36,370 nt of DNA from an uncultured Actinomycetes bacterium (lineage in GTDB: Bacteria > Actinomycetota > Acidimicrobiia > Acidimicrobiales > Microtrichaceae). A program made the translations under genes and the position numbers. Below are positions 1-8,158 of this stretch, piece after piece (the first letter of the stretch is position 1; every line of letters starts with the position of its first letter). Under the pieces are notes generated by a model. The model was not told the origin of the DNA and did no database searches. It saw nothing but the letters and a program-made list of their open reading frames with translations. Location of the stretch: the NCBI GenBank assembly GCA_903868545.1, contig CAIPVR010000189.1, forward strand, positions 1 to 36,370, in the 5' to 3' direction.

Positions 1-123
1 CACCTCCTCCAGCACCACCCTCCCCACCACGACGAGCAGCAGCACCACCTCCTCCAGCACCACCCTCCCCACCACGACGAGCAGCAGCACCACCTCCTCC
101 AGCACCACCCTCCCCACCACGAC
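1..123 (+). repeat. 45-bp coding tandem repeat (Thr/Ser-rich)
   Basis: A 45-bp unit occurs at 1-45 and 46-90, and a third copy from 91 diverges after about 123. In the frame of the gene it lies in, each unit encodes 15 residues built from Thr, Ser and one Leu-Pro, so copy-number change would keep the frame. The array enters from outside the window, so its full length is unknown. It forms an extended, probably extracytoplasmic stalk. Confidence 0.9.
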
Positions 124-649
124 CCTGCCCACCACGACCGCAGCCCCTGCGGCACGCGTGCTCGCGGAGAACACCTCAGGACGCACCCAGGACCTGGTCC
201 TGGTCTGCGAGCGCCCCGGCTCGCGCGCCCCCACCACCACCCGCCTCCGGCTCGCCGCCGGTGCCGGCACCGCCGTCCGCGGCGTGGCCCGTGGGGCCTA
301 CTGCAGCCTGTTCGCGGCCGACGGGGCGGGCGACGACTCCATGGTCGTGCCGTGGGCGAACGGTGTCGCCGGAGCCGAGGACGACGGCCTGTGGTCCTAC
401 GGCGGAGCCTGGCTCTGCGGCGATGAACTGCGCTTCTCGGTGGTCACCGTCACCGGACCCACACCGCTCCAGGCCCCCGCAGGGGCGCGCCCCGCCCGTG
501 GCTGCGACGAGCCGGTCGCCCTGACCACCACCGGACCCGCAGGCCGGCCGTGGTGGCCGTTCCTGGTGATCGTGGCCGTCGTGGCGGGACTCGGCGGCTG
601 GTACCTGGCCCGCGACCGACGGGACCGGAGGGTCAGCCCGACCCGGTGA
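2..649 (+). CDS. C-terminal part of Thr/Ser-rich single-pass membrane protein (5' partial)
   Basis: The frame is open from the window edge to the TGA at 647-649, giving 215 visible residues; the start lies upstream. The first 50 or so residues are the Thr/Ser/Leu-Pro repeat. They are followed by a domain of about 120 residues with four Cys (in the contexts LVCERP, AYCSL, WLCGD and RGCDEP), which could form two disulfides outside the cell. A hydrophobic segment (PWWPFLVIVAVVAGLGGWYL) comes next, then a short basic tail with RDRRDRR. This is the layout of a type I membrane protein with a stalk. There is no LPXTG motif. I do not recognise the extracellular domain. The 3' end overlaps the convergent small membrane gene by 17 bp. 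Confidence 0.8.
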   Translation, partial: TSSSTTLPTTTSSSTTSSSTTLPTTTSSSTTSSSTTLPTTTLPTTTAAPAARVLAENTSGRTQDLVLVCERPGSRAPTTTRLRLAAGAGTAVRGVARGAYCSLFAADGAGDDSMVVPWANGVAGAEDDGLWSYGGAWLCGDELRFSVVTVTGPTPLQAPAGARPARGCDEPVALTTTGPAGRPWWPFLVIVAVVAGLGGWYLARDRRDRRVSPTR

Positions 650-899
650 CCGCCATCGCCACGACGAGGGCGAGCAGCGCCACCACCGAGACCCCCACCG
701 CCACCCAGCCCACCACGATCGCCGCCGCCGCGCTCCGGGCACCGCCGAGGGCCCCGTCGGCGGCACGGATGCGGGCCCGCGCCGAGTACCCCATGGCCAC
801 TCCGACCGCACCCACCGGCAGGCAGCCCAGCAGTCCGATCACCGACAGCAGCAACGCCACGGTGGCACCCTCGTCGGTGCGGGTGGGAGCGTCGGTCAC
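633..899 (-). CDS. Small DUF4190-like membrane protein
   Basis: This 88-residue protein has two hydrophobic segments (about residues 15-38 and 58-82) separated by a short stretch containing GYSARARIRAADG. That layout matches small DUF4190-type proteins, in which a glycine-rich helix pair brackets a G-x-x-A-x-x-x-I-like loop; the molecular role of the family is unknown. The GTG start at 899 is preceded, after 6 bases, by TAGCCT on the minus strand, which supports leaderless transcription and this start. It is divergent from the dipeptidase gene and convergent with the Thr-rich protein gene. Confidence 0.75.
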   Translation of the reverse strand: MTDAPTRTDEGATVALLLSVIGLLGCLPVGAVGVAMGYSARARIRAADGALGGARSAAAAIVVGWVAVGVSVVALLALVVAMAVTGSG

Positions 900-905
900 G
901 CCGGC

Positions 906-911
906 AGGCTA
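906..911 (-). promoter_or_regulatory. Probable -10 element (TAGCCT) of the DUF4190-like gene
   Basis: TAGCCT on the minus strand lies 6 bases upstream of the GTG at 899, the spacing expected if transcription begins at or next to the start codon. I see no good -35 box. The same arrangement precedes at least five other genes in the window. Confidence 0.5.
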
Positions 912-948
912 CCGATCGGCCGAGCGCGGTCCACGCGGCCCGCGACCC

Positions 949-954
949 TAGGGT
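949..954 (+). promoter_or_regulatory. Probable -10 element (TAGGGT) of the dipeptidase gene
   Basis: TAGGGT is followed by 6 bases and the ATG at 961, with no Shine-Dalgarno sequence between, suggesting a leaderless transcript. It shares the 61-bp divergent intergenic region with the minus-strand TAGCCT at 906-911. Confidence 0.5.
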
Positions 955-960
955 CGGCAC

Positions 961-1698
961 ATGGACCGCCCACTGAGCGAGGTCTCCTACGACGGGTTCA
1001 CCGACGACCCCGACCGACTCGGCGTGGAGGTTCCCGGCACTCCGCCTCCGCTCGGCCACCTCGTGGAACCCGACGAACAGCCCGCCGTGGCGGTCGACGC
1101 CCCCGGGGACCGGGAGCCCCTGGTGTGGCTCGCGCACCGGCGGATCCGCACGCTCGGCTGCTACTGGCACGTGGGATGGTCGGCCGCCCGGCCCGACACC
1201 CTGCTCCGCTCCGGCGCCGCGGCCCGCCTGGGCGAGGTGGCCGACGCGCTCCCCGAACCGTTCGGCCTCGCGGTCTTCGACGCCTGGCGACCACTGGCGC
1301 TCCAGGCGGAGCTCTGGCACGCGGCCTACGACGACCACCTCGTGCCGCCCGGCTTCGTGGCCGACCCGGACCCCGACCCCGCCCGGCCACCGGCGCACCT
1401 GACGGGTGGGACCGTCGACCTCACGCTCACGTGGCACGGTCGACCCCTGGCGCTCGGATCACCGTTCGACGCGTTCGACGACCGGGCGGTGACCTCGGGC
1501 CACGAGGACCGGCCCGGACGGGTCCGCGACCTCCGCCGCCTCCTCGTGGGGGCAATGGCCGGCGCCGGGTTCGTGGTGCTCGACCTCGAGTGGTGGCACT
1601 TCGAGTGGGGCACCCGCCGATGGGCCGCGCTCCGGGACGACGTACCCCGCTACGGGCCGGCCCGACCCGGGCCGGGACCCCGGGAGGGAGTCTCTTGA
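961..1698 (+). CDS. D-alanyl-D-alanine dipeptidase (VanX/DdpX, peptidase M15D)
   Basis: The 245-residue product carries the M15D signature in order: an Arg in FDAWRP (R110, equivalent to the substrate-binding Arg of VanX), the first zinc ligands H146 and D153 in AHLTGGTVDLTL, and E210-W-W-H213 near the C-terminus, giving the catalytic Glu and the third zinc ligand. The family hydrolyses free D-Ala-D-Ala, either for vancomycin resistance (VanX) or for recycling cell-wall dipeptide. No vanH, vanA or vanRS-like gene is nearby, so a recycling or housekeeping role is more likely than resistance. I see no signal peptide, so it is probably cytoplasmic. The HxxGxxVD motif has Thr-Gly where VanX has Ser-Arg, a modest variation. 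Confidence 0.88.
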   Translation: MDRPLSEVSYDGFTDDPDRLGVEVPGTPPPLGHLVEPDEQPAVAVDAPGDREPLVWLAHRRIRTLGCYWHVGWSAARPDTLLRSGAAARLGEVADALPEPFGLAVFDAWRPLALQAELWHAAYDDHLVPPGFVADPDPDPARPPAHLTGGTVDLTLTWHGRPLALGSPFDAFDDRAVTSGHEDRPGRVRDLRRLLVGAMAGAGFVVLDLEWWHFEWGTRRWAALRDDVPRYGPARPGPGPREGVS

Positions 1699-1715
1699 CT
1701 TCCTCAAGGTACACT
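1694..1715 (+). promoter_or_regulatory. Inverted repeat and possible promoter ahead of the diguanylate cyclase pair
   Basis: CTTGA-CTTCC-TCAAG (1694-1708) is a 5-5-5 inverted repeat beginning at the stop codon of the dipeptidase gene. It is immediately followed by TACACT (1710-1715), a possible -10. TTGACT inside the repeat resembles a -35 but is too close to TACACT for a classical pair. A repressor or activator site is possible; this is weak evidence. Confidence 0.3.
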
Positions 1716-1778
1716 CAACTCCAGATCCGTCCTGCCGACGGGTTCACGGAAGGAGCCCGGGCCCGCCGGGGGACGTCG

Positions 1779-4217
1779 ATGACCACGATCCCGAGCATCA
1801 ACGACATCCCGAGCATCGACGACGCCGTCGCCCCACCGGGCCGGCCGCTCGACCTCGGGCCGTTCTTCCGCTCGGCCCCGGTGCTCGCGGCCACTGCCAC
1901 CGCCGAGGGCTACCTCGACCAGCTCGGCGGCCAATGGGGCGAGGTGCTCGGCTGGAGCGACGAGGAGCTCACGAGCCGGCCGTTCGTCGAGTTCGTCCAC
2001 CCCGACGACCGGGATGCCACGTTGGCGGAGCTGGCCGGGCTGAACGAGGGCGCCACCACCGTGGGCTTCGTGAACCGCTACGCCACGCCGGACCCCGACC
2101 GGTGGGTGCACCTCCGCTGGCACGCGCACGTGGTGGGCGGAGCCATCTACGCGGTGGCCTGGGACGTGAGCCACGAGATCGTCCAGGAGCGCGAGCTCGG
2201 GATCCGCACCCGGGCCCTCGAGGCACTCGGCCGGTTCCAGCAGCGGGCCATCGAGACCGACCTCCACGAGGTGGAGGTCGACGAGGTGCTGGCCGACCTG
2301 CGCCTCGTCACCGGCGCCGGCGAGGCGCTCCTCGCGATGCTGACCGACGACCCGTCGACGGCGCCGGCGATGGTGGCGCTCGGCGGGACCGAGGGCTTCC
2401 TCCGCACCGCCACCGGTTCGGACCCCGACGACCGCCCGCTGCTCGAGGACCTCAACACGCTGGTGGGCGCCGTGGTCCGGACCGGTGAGCCGGTGGTGTG
2501 CACCGACCCCGACACCGACCCTCGTCGCAGCACGCTGCCCGGGCGGGACCCCGGCGTGGCCAACCTGCTCGGCCTCCCCCTCCCCGGCCGCCGCGGAATG
2601 GTCGGCGTCCTCGCCCTCGCGGACCTCCCGCAGGCACCGTCGGGCTCCGACGTGGAGCTCCTCGAACCGCTCTGCCGGACCGTGGGCGGTGTGCTCGAAC
2701 AGCTCGAGCTGCGCCGCGAGGCCGAGTCGGTCGGGCGCGAGGTCAACCGCCTCACCACGCTGTTCACCGCGGTGATCCAGGATCTCGACACCTGCCTGTT
2801 CGTGACCGGCACCGACGGCACGATCCAGTTCCTGAACCCGGCGACGGAGCGCCTCCTCGGGGTCCGCACCGACCAGGTCGCCGGGTTGCTGACCCCGGCG
2901 GCGTTCGTGGCCGGGACCGAGGTCGACGCCGCGACGGACGTCCCCGCCGACGGGTCGAGGTCCGACGGCCGCACCTCGTACCTCGAGTGGATGGCCGACG
3001 AGCACCACGGCCGCACCGAGTGGGAGTTCGTGGCCGCCGACGGGCGCCGGGTCCCGATGCTCGTCGGCCTCTCACCCCTGCGCGACGACACCGGCGGGCT
3101 CGAGGGGTGGGTCCACCTGTGCACGGAACTGTCGGCGCACCGCGAGGTGGCGGCCGAGCGCACCCGGACCGCAGTGCTCGCGAGCGAGATCGACGCGCTG
3201 AGGGCCCGCGAGCGCGAACTGGGCCTGCTCGCCGAGGCGACCGAGTACGTGATGTCCAGCGCCGGTCCCCACGACGCACTCGAGGTGGTGCGCAGCTACG
3301 CACCGGGCATCCTCGGCCACCACGGGTGCCAGGTGCTGCCGGTGGCCGACACCCCGGCCCGGCACGCGCCCGAGGGGTTGCTCGGGCCCGAGGACTGCTG
3401 GGCGCTCCGGGTGGGCCACGGCCACCTCACCCGCGAGGAGCAGGCGACGCGCTGCGCCCACCTGCCGGCCTCCGGCAGCCACGTCTGCGCGCCGCTCAGC
3501 GACGGGGAACGCACCGTGGCCGTGCTGAGCACACCGGTCGACGAGGTCGACACCGGTGACTCCGCGGAGCCGCGGGGCCGTGCCGCGGTCGGCCGGGTGG
3601 AGGACGTGGCCCGCCAGATGGGCGTGGCCCTCTCGTACCTCCGCCTGCGGAGCACGCTCCAGCACCAGGCCACGGTCGACGCGCTCACCGGCGTGGGCAA
3701 CCGCCGCACCGCCCAGCAGGCCCTCGACACCGCGCTGTCGGCACGCCGCCACCGCGGCGAGTCCTTCGCGGTGATGATCCTGGACCTCGACCACTTCAAG
3801 CAGGCTAACGACCGGCTGGGCCACGAGACCGGCGATGCAGTGCTCCGCCTGGTGGCCGAGGCGCTCACCGACAACGTCCGGCCCCACGACACGGTGGCCC
3901 GTCTCGGCGGCGACGAGTTCCTCGTGGTGCTGCGCGACCTCGGCGAGGCGGACACGATCCGCATCGGCGAGTTCCTCCGCCACACCGTGGAGGCCCACCT
4001 CGCCGATGGCCCGGCACCCTGCACCGCGTCGATCGGGGCCCTGTTCGTCGACGACGTGACCGACCTCGACACCGGAACGGTGCTCGCACGGGCCGACGCC
4101 GCGCTGTACCGCGCCAAGGCGGACGGGCGGAACCGCTTCCGCATGGCGGGCACGGCAGGGAACGGCCTCGGCACACCGACCGGCAGCGACACCCCCGACT
4201 GGGAGACGGCACGATGA
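1779..4217 (+). CDS. PAS-GAF-PAS-GAF-GGDEF diguanylate cyclase
   Basis: This 812-residue protein starts at ATG 1779, about 7 bases after GGGGGA; no earlier start exists between it and the preceding gene. Domains in order, with approximate residues: PAS (35-130), GAF-like (150-300), a short coiled coil (305-325), PAS (328-455), GAF (480-625) and GGDEF (640-805). The active-site motif GGDEF is intact at 710-714. RPHD lies five residues before it and matches the inhibitory I-site RxxD, so an active, product-inhibited cyclase making cyclic di-GMP is expected. The second GAF contains a DCW near residue 538, then RCAH and VCAPL, a Cys/His pattern shared with the next protein. I see no membrane segment, so it is probably a cytoplasmic sensor. 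The stop codon overlaps the next start (ATGA). Confidence 0.93.
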   Translation: MTTIPSINDIPSIDDAVAPPGRPLDLGPFFRSAPVLAATATAEGYLDQLGGQWGEVLGWSDEELTSRPFVEFVHPDDRDATLAELAGLNEGATTVGFVNRYATPDPDRWVHLRWHAHVVGGAIYAVAWDVSHEIVQERELGIRTRALEALGRFQQRAIETDLHEVEVDEVLADLRLVTGAGEALLAMLTDDPSTAPAMVALGGTEGFLRTATGSDPDDRPLLEDLNTLVGAVVRTGEPVVCTDPDTDPRRSTLPGRDPGVANLLGLPLPGRRGMVGVLALADLPQAPSGSDVELLEPLCRTVGGVLEQLELRREAESVGREVNRLTTLFTAVIQDLDTCLFVTGTDGTIQFLNPATERLLGVRTDQVAGLLTPAAFVAGTEVDAATDVPADGSRSDGRTSYLEWMADEHHGRTEWEFVAADGRRVPMLVGLSPLRDDTGGLEGWVHLCTELSAHREVAAERTRTAVLASEIDALRARERELGLLAEATEYVMSSAGPHDALEVVRSYAPGILGHHGCQVLPVADTPARHAPEGLLGPEDCWALRVGHGHLTREEQATRCAHLPASGSHVCAPLSDGERTVAVLSTPVDEVDTGDSAEPRGRAAVGRVEDVARQMGVALSYLRLRSTLQHQATVDALTGVGNRRTAQQALDTALSARRHRGESFAVMILDLDHFKQANDRLGHETGDAVLRLVAEALTDNVRPHDTVARLGGDEFLVVLRDLGEADTIRIGEFLRHTVEAHLADGPAPCTASIGALFVDDVTDLDTGTVLARADAALYRAKADGRNRFRMAGTAGNGLGTPTGSDTPDWETAR

Positions 4218-5560
4218 ACACCAGCGGACCGAACGGCACCATCCGGACCGACGCGGAGGACGCCGCCGATCTGGCCCGACAACTCGCCGACGGGTCCGGC
4301 CCGGCCGCCGCGCTGCTGTCGGCACTGCCGATCGGCCTCGTCGTCCAGGCCACCGATGGTTCGATCATCACCTCCAACGACGCCGCGTCGCGGATCCTGC
4401 GGCTCACCCGGGAGCAGCTCGAGGGCCGCACGTCGATGGACCCGTCCTGGAGGGCGGTCCACGCCGACGGCACACCGTTCCCCGGCGAGGACCACCCGGC
4501 CATGCGGACGCTGCGGACGGGCCGAGTGGAGCGCTCCACGATGGGCGTGCACACCCCCGAGGGCGAGGTGGCGTGGATCGACGTCACCGCCCGCCCCGTG
4601 CACGGGCGCCGCGGCGACCTCGTGGCCGCGGCCACGACCTTCGTCGACGTCAGCGCGGAGCGGGCCGCGCGCCGGCTCCAGGAGGAGCTGCTCGAGCGGT
4701 ACCGGACCCTGGCCCGCGAGAGCTCCGACGTGGTGGCCCTCCTCGACCGTGACGGGGTCGTGCGCGAGGTCAGCGGGGCGACCGACGAGCTGCTGGGCCG
4801 CAGCCCCGACGGGCTCGTGGGCCGAGCACTGGCAGGGCTGTTCGCCGACGCCACGAGCTTCGAGGGCCTGCTCGTGCGGGTGGGGGCGCAGCCGTGGGCG
4901 AACGGGCGCGTGACGCTGCAGGTGGTGGGATCCGACCACCTGCGCGGGCCCCGGTGGTTCGAGGTCCGCCTGCGGAACCACCTCGAGGAGCCGTCGGTGG
5001 CGCACCTGGTGGCCACCCTGGTCGACGTCCACGACCGGGTGGTGGCCGAGGACGGCCTGCGCGAGGTCAACGAACGCCTCGCCGCGCGGCTCGCGGAACT
5101 CGACCGTGCCCACCGCCAGGACCAGGCCCTCGACCACGCCACCGAGCTGCTCGGCCGGGGACGCGGGGCCCAGGAGGTCGCGGCCCTCCTGTGGGACGGA
5201 CTCGACCGGGTCTTCGCCGAGGGTGACCTGAGCCTGCGGCTGGCCAACGAGGAGCTGGAGGTGCTCACCACCTACCGCTCCCGGGGTGCCGAGCTCGCCC
5301 CGGGCCGGCTCGGCGACTGCTGGGCGGCGCGCACCCGCCGGGTGCACGTGAACGAGGTGGGCGGCCTGAGGTGCCGCCACGATCTCCCCGACGGCTGCAG
5401 CGCGTGCATCCCGTTCGTGGCCGACGGCCGGATCGTGGCGACGGCCACGGTGGGTGCCGGACCCTTCACCTGCACCGAACTGGCCCGCGTGGCCGAGACG
5501 GTCGCGGGCAGGATGTCGACCGCCATCCCCCCGAGGACGATGGCGGTCGCAACGGCCTGA
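4214..5560 (+). CDS. PAS-PAS-GAF sensor protein without output domain
   Basis: The product has 448 residues and its ATG overlaps the TGA of the diguanylate cyclase, so the two are translationally coupled. Residues 27-150 and 165-290 look like PAS domains, with a predicted coiled coil at about 280-310. Residues 310-440 are a GAF-like domain containing GDCWAARTR, then RCRHD, then CSACIPF. The same Cys/His arrangement (DCW, CxH, C-x-P) occurs in the second GAF of the cyclase next door, and GAF domains of this subtype are common in PAS/GGDEF proteins. No kinase, GGDEF, EAL, DNA-binding or phosphatase domain follows. It may act as a sensing partner of the cyclase through coiled-coil contacts; that is inference. 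Confidence 0.85.
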   Translation: MNTSGPNGTIRTDAEDAADLARQLADGSGPAAALLSALPIGLVVQATDGSIITSNDAASRILRLTREQLEGRTSMDPSWRAVHADGTPFPGEDHPAMRTLRTGRVERSTMGVHTPEGEVAWIDVTARPVHGRRGDLVAAATTFVDVSAERAARRLQEELLERYRTLARESSDVVALLDRDGVVREVSGATDELLGRSPDGLVGRALAGLFADATSFEGLLVRVGAQPWANGRVTLQVVGSDHLRGPRWFEVRLRNHLEEPSVAHLVATLVDVHDRVVAEDGLREVNERLAARLAELDRAHRQDQALDHATELLGRGRGAQEVAALLWDGLDRVFAEGDLSLRLANEELEVLTTYRSRGAELAPGRLGDCWAARTRRVHVNEVGGLRCRHDLPDGCSACIPFVADGRIVATATVGAGPFTCTELARVAETVAGRMSTAIPPRTMAVATA

Positions 5561-5570
5561 ACCACGTTCG

Positions 5571-5590
5571 ACCGCCGGCGCGGCGGCGGT
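5571..5590 (+). terminator. Possible hairpin terminator after the sensor pair
   Basis: ACCGCCG and CGGCGGT (7 bp, perfectly complementary) flank a 6-base loop 11 bases after the stop of the PAS-PAS-GAF gene. There is no T-run. It ends just before the -10 of the next gene, so it could end the upstream transcript or affect initiation. Confidence 0.35.
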
Positions 5591-5591
5591 C

Positions 5592-5597
5592 TACCGT
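5592..5597 (+). promoter_or_regulatory. Probable -10 element (TACCGT) of the hydrolase gene
   Basis: TACCGT, then 6 bases, then the ATG at 5604. There is no ribosome-binding site in the 6-base gap, which fits leaderless initiation. Confidence 0.5.
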
Positions 5598-5603
5598 GCC
5601 CGC

Positions 5604-7871
5604 ATGTCGAGGGGGGTCGCAGCGCCGGCGGCGCTGCTCGCGGCGGTGCTGACCGTCACGGCATGTGCCGGCCTGCCGGCCGTCGAACCTCCCCCACCGC
5701 CGCCCGGGGTCGGCCCCGACCTCCCCGGTCCCGGCCTCCTCGCCCGGGGCGGCGTGGAACAGGTCTACGTCACCGGCGCCACCCCCGGGGCGACCGTCCG
5801 CCTCGAGGACCGTGGCGGCGCGCAGCCCACCTCGGCCGAGGTCGTCGCCGACCGACTCGGCTCCGCCGTGTTCCGGAAGCTCGTGCAGGGGGCCACCTAC
5901 CGGGTGACCGACGGGGCAACCGGCACCGGCAACGACGTGCGCGTGCTCACCGCCGACGACCATCCGCCTGCGGACTTCTACCGACGCACCCGCCTGCAGG
6001 AAGGGCTCAACTACCTGCCCACCCGCGACGGCACCACCTTGGCCGTGGTGGTGCGCCCGCCGGTCGGACGCTCCCTCTCCGACGGCCCCTTCCCCACCCT
6101 CATCGAGTACTCGGGCTACTCGGTGGGCGCACCGCAGGACCCGGTGGCGGAGAAGGTCGCCGGGTTGCTCGACCCCGCCCGGCCCGGCGACCCGCTGGCC
6201 CCCGGCTCGGAGACCTTCGTCGGCGGCGTGGTGGCCCGACTCGCCGGCTACGCGGTGGTGTCGGTGCAGCTGCGGGGCTCGGGCTGCTCCGGCGGCGAGG
6301 CCGACCTGTTCGACCTGCCGAGCGCCCTCGACGGCTATGACGCGGTGGAAGGCGTGGCGGCACAGGACTGGGTGCTCGGCGGCCGGGTGGGGATGATCGG
6401 CATCTCGTTCTCCGGCTACTCGCAGCTGCCCACCGCCGGGATGCGCCCGCCCCACCTCGCTGCGCTGGTGCCACTGTCGTACCTGGGCCGAGTGTGGGAC
6501 GTGGGTCGGCCCGGCGGCATCTTCAACACCGGCTTCGCCGAGTCCTGGCTGGCCGAGCGCGTGGCGGCCGCCCGGCCCGCCCCCGACCCCGGCGCCCTGG
6601 CGTACGCGAACGCCCTGGTGGGCACCGACGAGCGATGCCGCCGCAACCAGGAGCTACGGCTCCAGACCCGCGACGGCAACGGCATCTTCCGCGACACCGT
6701 GCTCAACACCGAGGACTACGAGCGACGGAACTTCGAGCAGTGGTACGACCGGATCGACGTCCCGGTGTTCGGGTCGCTGCAGTTCCAGGACGAGCAGACG
6801 AGCTCGTACGCGATGGTCCACGCCGACCGCCTGCTCCGGGCCGACCCGCGGGCGAAGCTCCACCTCAGCTCCGGCGAGCACACCGACTCCGTGAGCCCCG
6901 ACACGCTCGTCGACATCTTCCAGTTCCTCGACATCTACGTGGCGGGCCGCTCGCCGGAACCGAAGCTCGGCCTCTACCTCACACAGTCGTTGATCTTCGG
7001 CCGGGACGCCGCGCCCTTGCCGTTCCCCGACCTGTGGGGCCTGGACCTCGACACCGCCCGGGCCCGGTGGGAGGCCCGGCCCACGGTGACGGTGGGGATG
7101 GAACGGGCCCGGGGCGAGTCGGAGGGCGCGTCCGGGACCCGCTGGAGGTTCACCTCCGCGTCCTTCCCCGCGCCGGACGCCACCCTCGTGACCCGCTACC
7201 TCGGGCCCGGCGGCGCGCTCGCCACCACGGCCCCCGCCGTGTCCGGTGAGACGGCCTACCGGTCCGACCCCTCGGCCCGGCCGGCGTCCAGCCTGCCGGT
7301 CTGGTCGTCGCCGCCCGACGGCACCGCAGTGGGCTTCGTGTCCGAACCCTTCGCCACCGACACCGTGCTCGCGGGACCGATCGCGGCCGACCTGTGGCTC
7401 GCCTCCACCGCGACCGACACCGATGTGCAGGTGACGGTGACGGAGGTGCGGGCCGACGGCCGGGAGCAGTTCGTGACCACCGGCGTGCACCGCGCCTCGT
7501 TCCGCACGGTGCGGCCCGGGGCCACCCCGACCGACGACGCCGTCCGGCCCGACATCGACTTCACGGACCAGCGACCGCTCGCCCCCGGCCTGAACCGGGT
7601 GCGGGTGCAGGTCCTGCCGGCGGCGTGGGCGCTGCGCGCCGGGAGCCGGCTCCGGGTGGTGGTGGGGCCGGTGGGTGGCGAGCGCACCGCCTGGCGCTAC
7701 GACTCGGTGGACCGGTCCGACCCGCCGACCAACTCGATCGGCCACGGCGGGACGGTGGCGTCGTCGGTGAGCTACCTCACGGTGCCGGTGACGCCACCGC
7801 CGGGTGACGCACCGTGCCCCACCCGGGGCCAGCCCTGCCGGGACTACCGGGCATTGCCGAACGGCGGCTGA
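5604..7871 (+). CDS. CocE/NonD-family hydrolase lipoprotein (X-Pro dipeptidyl-peptidase S15-like)
   Basis: The 755-residue product starts at ATG 5604. It has a lipoprotein signal peptide ending in TVTAC (Cys21), a Pro-rich spacer, and an N-terminal domain of about 100 residues typical of secreted actinobacterial members. The alpha/beta-hydrolase domain follows, with the nucleophile motif GISFSG (Ser268, matching GVSYLG of cocaine esterase) and a candidate catalytic His426 in SGEHTD. The last 200 or so residues form the jelly-roll PepX_C-type domain. The family cleaves esters, amides or X-Pro peptides; the actual substrate cannot be read from the sequence. It should be anchored outside the cytoplasmic membrane. 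The 3' end overlaps the convergent small gene by 28 bp. Six or more Cys are scattered in the mature part, which is usual for secreted forms. Confidence 0.88.
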   Translation: MSRGVAAPAALLAAVLTVTACAGLPAVEPPPPPPGVGPDLPGPGLLARGGVEQVYVTGATPGATVRLEDRGGAQPTSAEVVADRLGSAVFRKLVQGATYRVTDGATGTGNDVRVLTADDHPPADFYRRTRLQEGLNYLPTRDGTTLAVVVRPPVGRSLSDGPFPTLIEYSGYSVGAPQDPVAEKVAGLLDPARPGDPLAPGSETFVGGVVARLAGYAVVSVQLRGSGCSGGEADLFDLPSALDGYDAVEGVAAQDWVLGGRVGMIGISFSGYSQLPTAGMRPPHLAALVPLSYLGRVWDVGRPGGIFNTGFAESWLAERVAAARPAPDPGALAYANALVGTDERCRRNQELRLQTRDGNGIFRDTVLNTEDYERRNFEQWYDRIDVPVFGSLQFQDEQTSSYAMVHADRLLRADPRAKLHLSSGEHTDSVSPDTLVDIFQFLDIYVAGRSPEPKLGLYLTQSLIFGRDAAPLPFPDLWGLDLDTARARWEARPTVTVGMERARGESEGASGTRWRFTSASFPAPDATLVTRYLGPGGALATTAPAVSGETAYRSDPSARPASSLPVWSSPPDGTAVGFVSEPFATDTVLAGPIAADLWLASTATDTDVQVTVTEVRADGREQFVTTGVHRASFRTVRPGATPTDDAVRPDIDFTDQRPLAPGLNRVRVQVLPAAWALRAGSRLRVVVGPVGGERTAWRYDSVDRSDPPTNSIGHGGTVASSVSYLTVPVTPPPGDAPCPTRGQPCRDYRALPNGG

Positions 7872-8101
7872 GACCGCCGGGAGCGGCCGGGCCGCCGGGT
7901 CCGTCGGCGGAAGGTGACGTAGCCGTCGGAACCCGGGTCGTCGAGGTAGGTCACCCGGACGGTGGTGACGATCACATCGAGCCACGGCAGACGGCTGGGC
8001 CGGACACGCTCCTCACGCTCGAGCACCACCCGGCGGCGCGCCGGGTCGACCCGCGCCGTGGCGTGGGTCCCCCTGAGTTCGACCGCGTGCCCCCCGGCCA
8101 T
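7844..8101 (-). CDS. Small hypothetical protein, basic C-terminus
   Basis: An 85-residue product from ATG 8101. The first 60 residues alternate hydrophobic and charged residues (ARVDPARRRVVLERE, then DVIVTTVRVTYLDD, then GYVTFRRR), suggesting a small all-beta fold, possibly PH/DUF4429-like. The tail is rich in Arg and low in complexity. I recognise no family with confidence. Support for it being real is a TAGCGT -10-like hexamer 7 bases before the ATG on the minus strand, the pattern seen before other genes here, and the otherwise empty space. It overlaps the convergent hydrolase end by 28 bp. Confidence 0.55.
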   Translation of the reverse strand: MAGGHAVELRGTHATARVDPARRRVVLEREERVRPSRLPWLDVIVTTVRVTYLDDPGSDGYVTFRRRTRRPGRSRRSQPPFGNAR

Positions 8102-8108
8102 GTCCGGA

Positions 8109-8114
8109 ACGCTA
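8109..8114 (-). promoter_or_regulatory. Probable -10 element (TAGCGT) of the small hypothetical gene
   Basis: TAGCGT on the minus strand ends 7 bases before the ATG at 8101. The hexamer is identical to the one before the methyltransferase/esterase fusion at 31522. Confidence 0.45.
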
Positions 8115-8158
8115 GGGCGGGTGACCGGGCCGTGTGGTGGATACCGGGGGCCGGGGGC

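Noticed and set aside
1..649. Sortase-anchored (LPXTG) surface protein
   Set aside because: The C-terminus has a membrane helix and basic tail, but no LPXTG-like motif precedes it.
961..1698. Vancomycin-resistance gene cluster
   Set aside because: Only the VanX-like dipeptidase is present; there is no VanH, VanA/B ligase or VanRS nearby.
1744..1764. AGGAG at 1751-1755 as the ribosome-binding site of the cyclase gene
   Set aside because: It is more than 20 bases from the ATG at 1779 and no in-frame start lies nearer; GGGGGA just before the ATG fits better.
3296..5380. A long minus-strand frame of about 690 codons
   Set aside because: It is antisense to the two sensor genes, whose domains and motifs are clear.
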